Assembly (NCBI GenBank): GCA_934432725.1
Contig: CAKRZE010000001.1
Location: 62,001-126,000 of the forward strand
Direction: 5' to 3'
DNA from: an uncultured Eubacteriales bacterium
GTDB lineage: Bacteria > Bacillota > Clostridia > Oscillospirales > CAG-272
DNA length: 64,000 nucleotides
The number at the start of each line of letters is the position of its first letter. Within the stretch, counting starts at the first letter, position 1. Of the stretch, positions 43,561 through 51,782 are shown one piece after another. Under the pieces are notes generated by a model. That model made no database searches, was not told where the DNA came from, and was given only the letters and a program-made list of their open reading frames with translations. Both the position numbers and the translations under genes were made by a program.

Positions 43561-44949
43561 ATGATACATCAATACAAGCTGAATGGCTATAATATCGTTC
43601 TGGATGTCTACAGCGGTTCTGTGCATGCCGTGGATGATATTGCATATGACATGATCGCGCTGTACGAAGAGGTTCCGGAGGAGGAGCTGATCGACCGCAT
43701 GCTCCGGAAATACGGCGAACGCCCGGATGTCAGCCGGGAAGAGCTGAGGGAGTGCTATGCGGATATTACGGCATTGAAGGAGCAGAAGCAGCTGTTTACG
43801 AAGGACGTCTACAGCGGGATGGCGTTTGATCTGAAAAACCGCAATACGGAAATCAAAGCCCTTTGCCTGCATATCGCTCACACCTGCAACCTGAATTGCA
43901 GCTATTGCTTTGCAAGTCAGGGAAAATATCACGGCGACCGCGCACTGATGCCGTTCTCCGTTGGAAAACAGGCAATTGACTTTTTGATCGCACACTCCGG
44001 CAAACGAACCAATCTGGAGGTGGATTTCTTCGGCGGAGAGCCTCTTATGAATTTTGACGTAGTCAAACAAATTGTCGCATATGCCCGCTCCGTTGAAAAA
44101 GAACACCACAAGAATTTCCGGTTTACCCTGACGACAAACGGAATGCTGATTGATGACGATGTCATTGATTTCTGCAATCGGGAAATGCAGAATGTTGTAC
44201 TCAGTCTGGACGGACGCAAGGAGGTTCATGACCGTCTGCGCCGTGACTATGCCGGAAACGGAAGCTATGACAAAATTGTGCCGAAATTTCAGCAGCTGGT
44301 CAAGGCGCGCGGCGGAAAAAACTACTATGTCCGCGGAACATTCACGCACAACAATGTGGATTTTACAAACGATATTTTCCATATGGCTGACCTTGGCTTT
44401 ACAGAGCTGTCCATGGAGCCGGTTGTCTGCGCCCCCGATGATCCGTATGCGCTGACCGATGCCGACCTTCCGGAGCTTTTCCGGCAGTATGAGCTTCTGG
44501 CAAAAGAAATGCTGCGCAGAGAGCAGGAAGGGCACGGATTCACTTTTTACCATTACATGATTGATCTGAACCACGGTCCCTGCATCTACAAGCGTATTTC
44601 GGGCTGCGGCTCCGGGACGGAATATTATGCTGTCACACCATGGGGCGAGCTTTATCCGTGTCACCAATTCGTCGGCGATGAAAAGTACAGCATGGGCAAC
44701 GTCTGGGACGGTGTGACCAACACAGAGCTGCGGGACAAGTTTAAGCTCTGCAATGTCTATTCCAGAGAAAAATGTCACGACTGCTGGGCAAAGCTGTATT
44801 GCTCCGGAGGCTGTGCAGCCAATGCATACCATGCTGCCGGCGACATCCGCGATATCTATGAATACGGCTGCAAGCTGTTCCGGAAACGGATCGAATGTGC
44901 AATCATGCTGAAGGTGGCAGAGGCAGAGCAGGGCGAAATCGAAGTCTGA
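43561..44949 (+). CDS. scfB: SCIFF peptide maturase, radical SAM/SPASM enzyme
   Basis: A 462-residue radical SAM protein that cross-links the SCIFF peptide. Residues 1-90 form the N-terminal RiPP-recognition/leader-binding-like region. HIAHTCNLNCSYCFASQG (about 101-118) carries the CxxxCxxC [4Fe-4S] site, and DFFGGEPLMNFD is the SAM-binding GGE motif. The C-terminal SPASM domain has auxiliary-cluster cysteines in KRISGCGSG, LYPCHQFVGDEKY, KCHDCWAKLYCSGGC and YGCKLF. Size and motif order match the 'thioether cross-link-forming SCIFF peptide maturase' family. GGAG precedes the ATG. It ends at a strong terminator. Confidence 0.95.
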   Translation: MIHQYKLNGYNIVLDVYSGSVHAVDDIAYDMIALYEEVPEEELIDRMLRKYGERPDVSREELRECYADITALKEQKQLFTKDVYSGMAFDLKNRNTEIKALCLHIAHTCNLNCSYCFASQGKYHGDRALMPFSVGKQAIDFLIAHSGKRTNLEVDFFGGEPLMNFDVVKQIVAYARSVEKEHHKNFRFTLTTNGMLIDDDVIDFCNREMQNVVLSLDGRKEVHDRLRRDYAGNGSYDKIVPKFQQLVKARGGKNYYVRGTFTHNNVDFTNDIFHMADLGFTELSMEPVVCAPDDPYALTDADLPELFRQYELLAKEMLRREQEGHGFTFYHYMIDLNHGPCIYKRISGCGSGTEYYAVTPWGELYPCHQFVGDEKYSMGNVWDGVTNTELRDKFKLCNVYSREKCHDCWAKLYCSGGCAANAYHAAGDIRDIYEYGCKLFRKRIECAIMLKVAEAEQGEIEV

Positions 44950-45026
44950 AATTATTCCGGTCCGGGGAATGCCGAATGCCGAATGCATGGAAAACGGAAT
45001 TACCTGCAATGAGAACCCGTCAATAT

Positions 45027-45070
45027 AATACCGCAAGGCATCGAAACGGTGCTTTGCGGTATTTTTATTT
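45027..45070 (+). terminator. Terminator of the SCIFF maturase gene
   Basis: AATACCGCAA (45027-45036) pairs with TTGCGGTATT (45054-45063), then TTTATTT. Confidence 0.85.
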
Positions 45071-45555
45071 CTACCAATAAAATGCGATTTTCTGTCAATG
45101 CAGCAATGCCGGGAAAGGCGTCCGGAAGCGGCAAAAGGAGTCTGGCACGGCATGATCCGGCAAAAAGCGTTGCGATATTTTTTTAAAAGCCAGCCGCTGC
45201 CGAAGGAAACATATATTCAAATTCCGCAAACCGCAGGAAACGGACAGCTTCTCCGGTGACTTTCCATATCGGAAACGGTCTTGGTCAAAAGCAGAGCGGC
45301 GCCGCTGCCGAAGGTTCGGCAGGCACTGTCAATCCCGCTTCCGATGACCGGAAAATTACAGCGCAGCGCTGCCTCCCGTCCCTGTTTTTCCGTACCGCAA
45401 GGCAGCATATAGCCGGAATCACAGTTTTATGTGAGAAAGCATACATTGGATATGAAGGAATCCGGCGGTGCCGAATGAAAAAAGCTATATTATAAGAAAC
45501 ACTAAGGCGCCGCGAAGATTTTCGGAACAGACGGTGAGAAAGGATTCGTGAATAT
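45071..45555. other. Non-coding interval before the LysM-GH18 gene
   Basis: No gene is seen. An AT-rich CTATATTATAAG near 45484-45495 may be the -10 of the next gene; no -35 is clear. Confidence 0.4.
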
Positions 45556-46827
45556 ATGACGATCTATGTGGTACAGAGCGGAGATACGCTTCAATCGATT
45601 GCCGCGCGCTTTGGCGTCAGTCAGGAACGGATTGCAAGGGATAATATGCTGCAGGATCCGGACCGCCTGATTGTCGGGCAGGCACTTGTGATTCTCAAGC
45701 CCCGGCAAAGTGTTACCGTAAGGGAGGGAGATACCCTTTTTTCGGTTGCAAGAGCAAACCGAACAACCGTAAATCAGCTGATGCGGGACAATCCGGCATT
45801 GGGCGGAAAAACCGATGTTTATCCGGGGCAGACTCTGGTTTTATCCTATGATCAGCAAAGGGAAGGGAGCATGGCGGTAAACGGTTATGCGTATCCCTTC
45901 ATCGAACGTGATGTGCTCAGGCAGACGCTTCCGTATCTGACTTATATCACAGTTTTTACATACGGCTTCAAGCCGGACGGGACGCTGATTGAAGCGGATG
46001 ATGCCGAGATCTTATCCATTATTCGGGAGTATCCGGCAAAGCCTCTGCTTTTGCTTTCCACCTTGACGGACGAGGGCGTTTTTTCCAATGAGCTTTCCCA
46101 TGCTCTTTTGTCCGACCCTGCCGCACAGCGAAGTCTGACCACAAACCTTCTGAATACGCTTCGTGCCAAGGGGTATAGCGGTGTGGACGTGGATTTTGAA
46201 TATATCTACCCGGAGGATCGTGACGCCTACACCGCGTTTATCGCCGCACTGACAACCATTTTAAATTCCGAGGGCTATTCCGTGGCAGTCTCTCTCGCCC
46301 CCAAAACCTCAGCCGATCAGCCCGGACTGCTCTATGAAGCACATGACTATCGCGCACTTGGAGAAGCGGCAAATACGCTCATCGCGATGACATATGAGTG
46401 GGGGTATTCATTTGGCCCTCCCATGGCGGTATCGCCGCTTAATAAGGTGCGCGAGGTTATTGAATTTGCCGTCACACAAATACCGCCCGAAAAGCTTCTG
46501 ATGGGAATGCCGAATTACGGATATGACTGGCAGCTCCCGTTTATTTCCGGGGAAAGCCGCGCGGAATCCCTGTCCAATCAGGAGGCGGTCAGGCGTGCAG
46601 GCGAAAATCAGGCTGCCATTTCCTATGATGAAACGGCACAGGCTCCGTATTACAATTATTACAGGGACGGAAAAGAGCACGTTGTCTGGTTTGAGGATGC
46701 GCGCAGCGTGCAGGCACAGTCACGTCTGGTTGGAGAATACGGCTTGCAGGGGCTTTCCGTTTGGAATATTATGCGATATTTCCCGCAGCTTTGGCTGGTG
46801 TTGAACGCGCTCTACAATATTGAATGA
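45556..46827 (+). CDS. LysM-GH18 glycosidase, YaaH/SleL-like spore peptidoglycan hydrolase
   Basis: A 423-residue protein with two LysM modules (residues ~1-47, YVVQSGDTLQSIAARFGVS; ~50-96, VTVREGDTLFSVARANRTT) and a GH18 domain. GVDVDFEYIYPEDRDAY holds the DxDxE catalytic motif with the Glu acid, and MTYEWGYSFGPPMAVSP and MGMPNYGYDWQLPF are typical of the YaaH/SleL group. In Bacillus these enzymes are spore-coat-associated N-acetylglucosaminidases acting on cortex fragments during germination. There is no signal peptide, as expected for a coat protein packaged from the mother cell. Together with spoIVB it supports an endospore-former. Confidence 0.88.
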   Translation: MTIYVVQSGDTLQSIAARFGVSQERIARDNMLQDPDRLIVGQALVILKPRQSVTVREGDTLFSVARANRTTVNQLMRDNPALGGKTDVYPGQTLVLSYDQQREGSMAVNGYAYPFIERDVLRQTLPYLTYITVFTYGFKPDGTLIEADDAEILSIIREYPAKPLLLLSTLTDEGVFSNELSHALLSDPAAQRSLTTNLLNTLRAKGYSGVDVDFEYIYPEDRDAYTAFIAALTTILNSEGYSVAVSLAPKTSADQPGLLYEAHDYRALGEAANTLIAMTYEWGYSFGPPMAVSPLNKVREVIEFAVTQIPPEKLLMGMPNYGYDWQLPFISGESRAESLSNQEAVRRAGENQAAISYDETAQAPYYNYYRDGKEHVVWFEDARSVQAQSRLVGEYGLQGLSVWNIMRYFPQLWLVLNALYNIE

Positions 46828-46881
46828 AAGCGCTGCCCGGTATTGTGCGTTTTAACTTCATAAATCCTCTGTACTCTATAC

Positions 46882-46941
46882 AAAGCGGGGCAAAACAGCT
46901 CCGCTTTTAAAAATGTTTCGAGCGAAGCTCCTCTTTTTTTA
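46882..46941 (+). terminator. Double terminator after the GH18 gene
   Basis: AAAGCGGgGC pairs with GCtCCGCTTT (46882-46906), followed by TTTTAAAA. A second small hairpin, GAGC-gaa-GCTC (from 46920), runs into a long T tract. Confidence 0.6.
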
Positions 46942-46993
46942 TTGGCGCAAACCTTCTGCCCGCTTGCCTTTTGCCGATCTTTTACGAAAAGAA

Positions 46994-47022
46994 TTGACAC
47001 ACGCCGATTTGTGGTTTATAAT
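46994..47022 (+). promoter_or_regulatory. Consensus SigA promoter of the LarA-like gene
   Basis: TTGACA (46994-46999), 17 bp, TATAAT (47017-47022), about 50 bp before the start codon. Confidence 0.85.
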
Positions 47023-47072
47023 AGAGGCGATGCAAAGTTGCAGGAACGGAAAACAGAAAGAGGTATCTTTTT

Positions 47073-48335
47073 ATGCAGCATATTGAACTCGGCTTCGGCA
47101 AACAGGGCGTTGCCCTTGACATTGATGAAAAAAATCTTCAGACCGTTCTGTTGCCCAATGAGGTCACGGTAACGCTTCGGGGTACGGATGAAGTGAAGCG
47201 CGGGCTTGACGCCCCCATCGGAAAACCCAAGCTCTCTTCCTATCATCTGAAGGGCAAGAAAATCGTAATTGTGACCAGTGATATTACGCGTCCGGTTCCT
47301 TCCTATAAAATTATCCCCTCTATTCTCACGGAATTAACGGCAGCAGGCGCAGAGGACGAAAATATTACCGTTGTGTTTGCGCTCGGCTCGCACCGCAGCC
47401 ATACGGAGGAGGAAAAGCGTCATCTTGTCGGCGATGCCGTCTATGACCGTGTCTCATGTGTGGATGCAAACGCAGCAAACTGTGTCCATCTCGGTCAAAC
47501 AACGCGCGGCACGCCCGTGGATATTTTTGACGTGGTTGCCAATGCAGACTTCCGGATCTGTGTCGGAAATATCGAATATCATTATTTTGCCGGCTACAGC
47601 GGCGGAATGAAGGCAATCATGCCCGGGGTTTCCACGAAGGAGGCCATTCGCTGCAACCACAGCCATATGGTAGAGGCAGGCTCTTATGCCGGACACCTTG
47701 CCGGGAATCCGGTGCGGGAAGACATTGAAGAGGTTGCAGAATTCTGTCCGGTGGACTATATCGTCAATGTGGTGCTGGATGCACATAAGGAAATCATCTG
47801 CTGCGTTGCGGGAGATGTTGTGGATGCACATCGCGCCGGCTGTCGGTTTCTGGACCGTCTGTACAAATGCCACATTGATCATCCGGCAGATATTGTGATT
47901 GTTTCTGCGGGCGGATTCCCGAAGGATATGAATATGTATCAGGCACAAAAGGCACTGGACAATGCGAAGCATGCAGTGCGGGAAGGCGGCATAATCATTT
48001 GGGTTGCTGCCTGCACAGAGGGACTCGGGCAGCCTGTATTTGAAAAGTGGATGACCGGACATCAGAAGAGCAGCGATATGATTCCGCATATCCGCTCGGA
48101 GTTTGTGCTGGGCGGGCACAAGGCTGCGGCGATTGCTCTGGTGATGGAAAAAGCAAAGATTTTTCTTGTTTCCGACCTTGATCCGGACTTTGTCAGATCC
48201 CTGTTTATGGAGCCGCAAACCTCCGTTGCCTCTGCTTTGGCAGAAGCCTACCGCATTCTCGGGCATGATGCGCATGTCATTGTCATGCCTTACGGCGGGT
48301 CTACTCTGCCGACAACCGAAAAACCGGAAAACTAA
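47073..48335 (+). CDS. larA: LarA-family nickel-pincer racemase/epimerase
   Basis: A 420-residue LarA (DUF2088) protein. LarA uses a nickel-pincer nucleotide bound through an active-site Lys to racemise lactate or related alpha-hydroxyacids by hydride transfer. Visible conserved blocks are VTSDITRPVPSY, FALGSHRSHTEEE (with the catalytic His), IEYHYFAGYSGGMKAIMPG (second His and cofactor-binding Lys) and VSAGGFPKDMNMYQAQKALDN. The cofactor-synthesis genes larB, larC and larE are not nearby, so the cofactor must come from elsewhere in the genome. LarA homologues vary in substrate, so lactate is only one possibility. It is a single-gene unit with its own promoter and terminator. Confidence 0.85.
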   Translation: MQHIELGFGKQGVALDIDEKNLQTVLLPNEVTVTLRGTDEVKRGLDAPIGKPKLSSYHLKGKKIVIVTSDITRPVPSYKIIPSILTELTAAGAEDENITVVFALGSHRSHTEEEKRHLVGDAVYDRVSCVDANAANCVHLGQTTRGTPVDIFDVVANADFRICVGNIEYHYFAGYSGGMKAIMPGVSTKEAIRCNHSHMVEAGSYAGHLAGNPVREDIEEVAEFCPVDYIVNVVLDAHKEIICCVAGDVVDAHRAGCRFLDRLYKCHIDHPADIVIVSAGGFPKDMNMYQAQKALDNAKHAVREGGIIIWVAACTEGLGQPVFEKWMTGHQKSSDMIPHIRSEFVLGGHKAAAIALVMEKAKIFLVSDLDPDFVRSLFMEPQTSVASALAEAYRILGHDAHVIVMPYGGSTLPTTEKPEN

Positions 48336-48353
48336 GCGATAGTATTTTACCGG

Positions 48354-48388
48354 AACCGTGCATATTCCACATGTACGGTTCTTTTTTA
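48354..48388 (+). terminator. Terminator of the LarA-like gene
   Basis: GAACCGT (48354-48360) pairs with ACGGTTC (48376-48382), with an inner CAT/ATG pairing, then six T. Confidence 0.8.
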
Positions 48389-49101
48389 TATCCGGGGTAC
48401 TTTTGCCGGGGAGCAGTCCCGACACAGCGTGATTTTTCGTGTGCGAAGGGGGCCTGCGGCACAGGAGGCATATCCGTGTGTGTGCAGATTATATGTGTCA
48501 GCATCAATGCATTCCTCTGCATTGGCGGCTGCGATGCGGATTGCCGGTCACGGGGAGTTCATGGGGCAGTCCCATGCCGCTATAGGGCTGAGCAAGCTGC
48601 CGGATTTTCCGACGGTTATGATGTAGGCAGAACAGGCGGGAATTGCGTTCCGGTTACAGGAAAAGACACCTTGCGCCTTCGTCGGGGAAGCAAGCCTGCC
48701 GGCGGAGCATCTGCATGAGGTTCCCGGCGGCTTGCCTGCATGCCGGCGGTTCCCGGCAGATATCGCCTTCTCCGCGTCTAAGCCGCTCGGGCTGGCACAA
48801 AGCTGCAAAAAAGAAATATTTTTTGGATTTTCATCCGGGGTTTTCTCCCAAAACGCCCGCATACAGTAAAATTACATGCCGGCGAAAGAAATCCACGCAT
48901 CAATTTGTTGATTTCGGACAAAGAAACGATTGACAATATTCTTTTTATATGATACTATAATGGTGTTCAGCATGTTTGAATGAAACGGTAAGCATGTTCA
49001 AATCACACAGAAATCTCAAAATCGCAACATTTCCGAAAAAAACAGGCGGTTTTAGGATTTCAAAGCAAATGCTGCAAAACAAAAACACCGGGAGGTAACG
49101 G
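48389..49101. other. Non-coding interval upstream of the alpha-galactosidase gene
   Basis: About 700 bp without a credible gene. TTGACA (48930-48935) and TATAAT (48956-48961) are 20 bp apart, too long for a normal SigA promoter, so expression may need an activator. GGGAGG before 49102 is a good ribosome site. Confidence 0.5.
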
Positions 49102-51363
49102 ATGGGAATCATCAAAAGAGCCATTCTCTGTACACTGGCATTCTCCATGATGTTTTCGTTTGCCGCATGCCACACGTCTGGCGGCGGAACGGAGACCGGA
49201 GAAGAGGAATCCAAGAGTCAGGAAACAAAACCGCAAAAGCCGCAAAGTGAAATTCCGCAGGTGGATCAATCGGATTTGTTTACATACAATCCGGTCCACA
49301 GCACCACAGCCCAGTCGGCGCTGAAGGCGACTGCGGCAGACATGGAAACATGTCAGGCGTGGTACCGCGCAAACGTTCTGTATGACGGAACGGGGGACGG
49401 CATGCCTCCGTATGACTTCATGGTCGGGGACCTCCATTTTCAGGAAAGCCTGTCGGATTGGACCTTTCAGGTAGGAGAGCCGTCGGCTGAGGGCGCATAT
49501 ATGCGCGGCGGCATTACCACAGAGGTTACCGTGACGCACAAATCCGTGCCGATTACGGTCACGGTTCAGGCAACAATCTATACCAATTATCCGACCTGCG
49601 AATGGACGGTGTGGCTGAAGAATACCGGCACCTCCGATACGGATGCCGTCACAAAGTTCTATGCCATCAATTCCGAGGTTGAAATACCGGACAACGGAGA
49701 GGACAGCTCGGTTGATGTTTATACCAGCAACGGAAGCTCCGATACCATAAACGCATTCAAATTCAACATGAATAAGCTGTATGCCGGGAAAAGCGTGACC
49801 CTCAGCGGTCTGCTCGGAAAGCCCTCCTATGCCAGCATGCCGTTTGCCAATGTCGTCGGTAAGAACCGCAGCTTTGTGGTCGGAATCGGCTGGAGCGGTC
49901 AATGGAAAATGAGCATACTGCACCGCAATGTTGAAAAAGACATTGTACGGGTGCGCGTCTGCCAGGAAAACATGAATATTCCGCTGTATCCCGGAGAGTC
50001 CATCCGGTCTCCGCTTGTCAGCATGCAGTTTTATCAGGGAAATGTCACCAAAGGGCAGAACATCTTCCGCAGCTGGATCAATGACAGCGTATTCCCGGAG
50101 GGAACCAAGCAGTCGATCTTCGGGGGGCCGATCCGCTACAGTCTGATGGAAAAAGCGACAACGGAAAACATGAATATCAACGTGCAGAAAATCAAGTCGA
50201 TGAATCTGCCTGTCGATTATTTCTGGATGGATGCCGGATGGTACCGGCTGATCGGCGCCACATGGGTCAATACCGGTACATGGAAGCCGGACCCCAGACG
50301 GTTCCCGAACGGCATCACCGATATCTCTGCGGAAGCCAATAAAAACGGCATGGGAACGGTTTTGTGGTTTGAGCCGGAGCGCGTTTGCCCCGGAACCGAC
50401 ACCTATCAGTTGAAAAACAAGCATAGGGACTGGATTCTGTTCCCGGATACTTCTGTCGGCGGAAATATCGGCGGCGGTTCATGGGGACTTTACAATTTCT
50501 CAAGCGATGAAGCAACCGATTATATGATTGATCTGATCAGCAGTCAGATCAAGGCACAGGGACTGAGCGTTTATCGGCAGGACTTCAATTCCGACCCGCT
50601 TGCATATTGGGTTCAGGCGGACCGGAAGTATTATGACGGCAGATCCGGCATGTGCGAAAATCTTTACGTGGTCAATTTCTACAGATTCTGGGATTCTCTT
50701 CTGGAGCAAAACGAGGGTCTGGTCATTGACAACTGCGCATCCGGCGGAAGACGGCTGGATCTGGAAACCATCCGCCGCTCCATTACCGTGTGGCGCAATG
50801 ACTATTGCCATGACGTTACGGCACAGCAGCTGCATACCTACGGACTTTCCGAATGGCTGCCGCTGCACGGAACCGGTACAATTCATTCCGGCTATTTTGA
50901 CACAAAGATCGGCGGAGGCGAAACCGATACATATATTTTCCGCAGCCAGATGAGTCCGCTTCTGCTTCTCTCCTGGGATTTTGAAAATACCGGCTTGAAC
51001 TGGAAGAGGAATAAGAAGCTGGTGGAGGACTATCTTTCCTTCCGGTCCTATTACCGCGGCAATTACTATCCGCTGACTCCCTTCAACGATACGGAGAACA
51101 CCTACTTTGCCATGCAGTTTACCTCGGAGGACGAGAAAGAGGGAATGGTTCTTATGTACCGGCGTCCGAAGGCGACTCAGCCCTATTGCCTCCTGAAAAT
51201 GAACGGTCTGAATCCGGAAGCCTGCTATGACATCTGGAGCATCGATGCACCGGGAACCGTCTATACCTATACAGGTAAAACCCTGATGGAGGACGGCGTA
51301 CCCTTCAACGCAAAGAAGAAGGGAACCGCTTTGGTACTGATGTATAAGGAATATGAGGGATAA
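49102..51363 (+). CDS. GH36 alpha-galactosidase lipoprotein
   Basis: A 753-residue secreted lipoprotein (lipobox FAAC, mature Cys near 23; Gly/Glu/Ser/Pro/Lys-rich spacer to ~55). The N-terminal beta-supersandwich domain is followed by a TIM barrel and a C-terminal beta domain. WMDAGWY and GTVLWFEPERV are GH36 barrel motifs. The predicted nucleophile is Asp494 in YRQDFN and the acid/base Asp553 in DNCASGGRRLD. These fit retaining alpha-galactosidases (or alpha-N-acetylgalactosaminidases) that release terminal alpha-galactose from plant raffinose-type sugars or host glycans. Unlike most cytoplasmic GH36 enzymes, it is anchored outside the membrane. No sugar transporter gene is adjacent. Confidence 0.88.
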   Translation: MGIIKRAILCTLAFSMMFSFAACHTSGGGTETGEEESKSQETKPQKPQSEIPQVDQSDLFTYNPVHSTTAQSALKATAADMETCQAWYRANVLYDGTGDGMPPYDFMVGDLHFQESLSDWTFQVGEPSAEGAYMRGGITTEVTVTHKSVPITVTVQATIYTNYPTCEWTVWLKNTGTSDTDAVTKFYAINSEVEIPDNGEDSSVDVYTSNGSSDTINAFKFNMNKLYAGKSVTLSGLLGKPSYASMPFANVVGKNRSFVVGIGWSGQWKMSILHRNVEKDIVRVRVCQENMNIPLYPGESIRSPLVSMQFYQGNVTKGQNIFRSWINDSVFPEGTKQSIFGGPIRYSLMEKATTENMNINVQKIKSMNLPVDYFWMDAGWYRLIGATWVNTGTWKPDPRRFPNGITDISAEANKNGMGTVLWFEPERVCPGTDTYQLKNKHRDWILFPDTSVGGNIGGGSWGLYNFSSDEATDYMIDLISSQIKAQGLSVYRQDFNSDPLAYWVQADRKYYDGRSGMCENLYVVNFYRFWDSLLEQNEGLVIDNCASGGRRLDLETIRRSITVWRNDYCHDVTAQQLHTYGLSEWLPLHGTGTIHSGYFDTKIGGGETDTYIFRSQMSPLLLLSWDFENTGLNWKRNKKLVEDYLSFRSYYRGNYYPLTPFNDTENTYFAMQFTSEDEKEGMVLMYRRPKATQPYCLLKMNGLNPEACYDIWSIDAPGTVYTYTGKTLMEDGVPFNAKKKGTALVLMYKEYEG

Positions 51364-51408
51364 TCAAAAGGTTTATCTCCCGACCCAACGCAGCTTTCTG
51401 TAAAAAAC

Positions 51409-51455
51409 GGCGCAGATCAACGGAAAAACTCCGTCTGTCTGCGCCTGATTTTTAT
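51409..51455 (+). terminator. Terminator of the alpha-galactosidase gene
   Basis: GGCGCAGA (51409-51416) pairs with TCTGCGCC (51438-51445), with an inner ACGGA/TCCGT, followed by TGATTTTTAT. Confidence 0.85.
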
Positions 51456-51782
51456 CCGGATGTTTTTGGCGATGCGTCAAGCCTTTTGCGGAATGCCGCA
51501 AGGGCGTTTGCATGCAGGGATTCAGTCAGGTCCGCCTTCCGGCGAAACGATTCGGGGAAACGATTCTCGGAAAAGCAAACCGTCCGGACAGGCAAAGAAA
51601 CGGCTCCCTATACCTGCCGGCGAAAAAATAATGCTTTTCCGGAAAAGGAGCGGCGCTGAAACAACAGCGTCCGCGCCGGCAGATGAATGGCTCTGCGTCC
51701 CCATGCCGGATGTGCTGCTTTTTGCACCCGTGCAGAACGGTTTTTCGGCTCAGTGCCACAGGAAAGAAATGCGGTACGGCGG
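51456..51782. other. Non-coding interval between convergent genes
   Basis: About 325 bp between the alpha-galactosidase terminator and the lnt stop. I see no gene or clear leftward terminator. Confidence 0.4.

Noticed and set aside
43516..45153. 545-codon minus-strand frame opposite the SCIFF maturase
   Set aside because: Antisense shadow; the plus strand carries the radical SAM and SPASM motifs.
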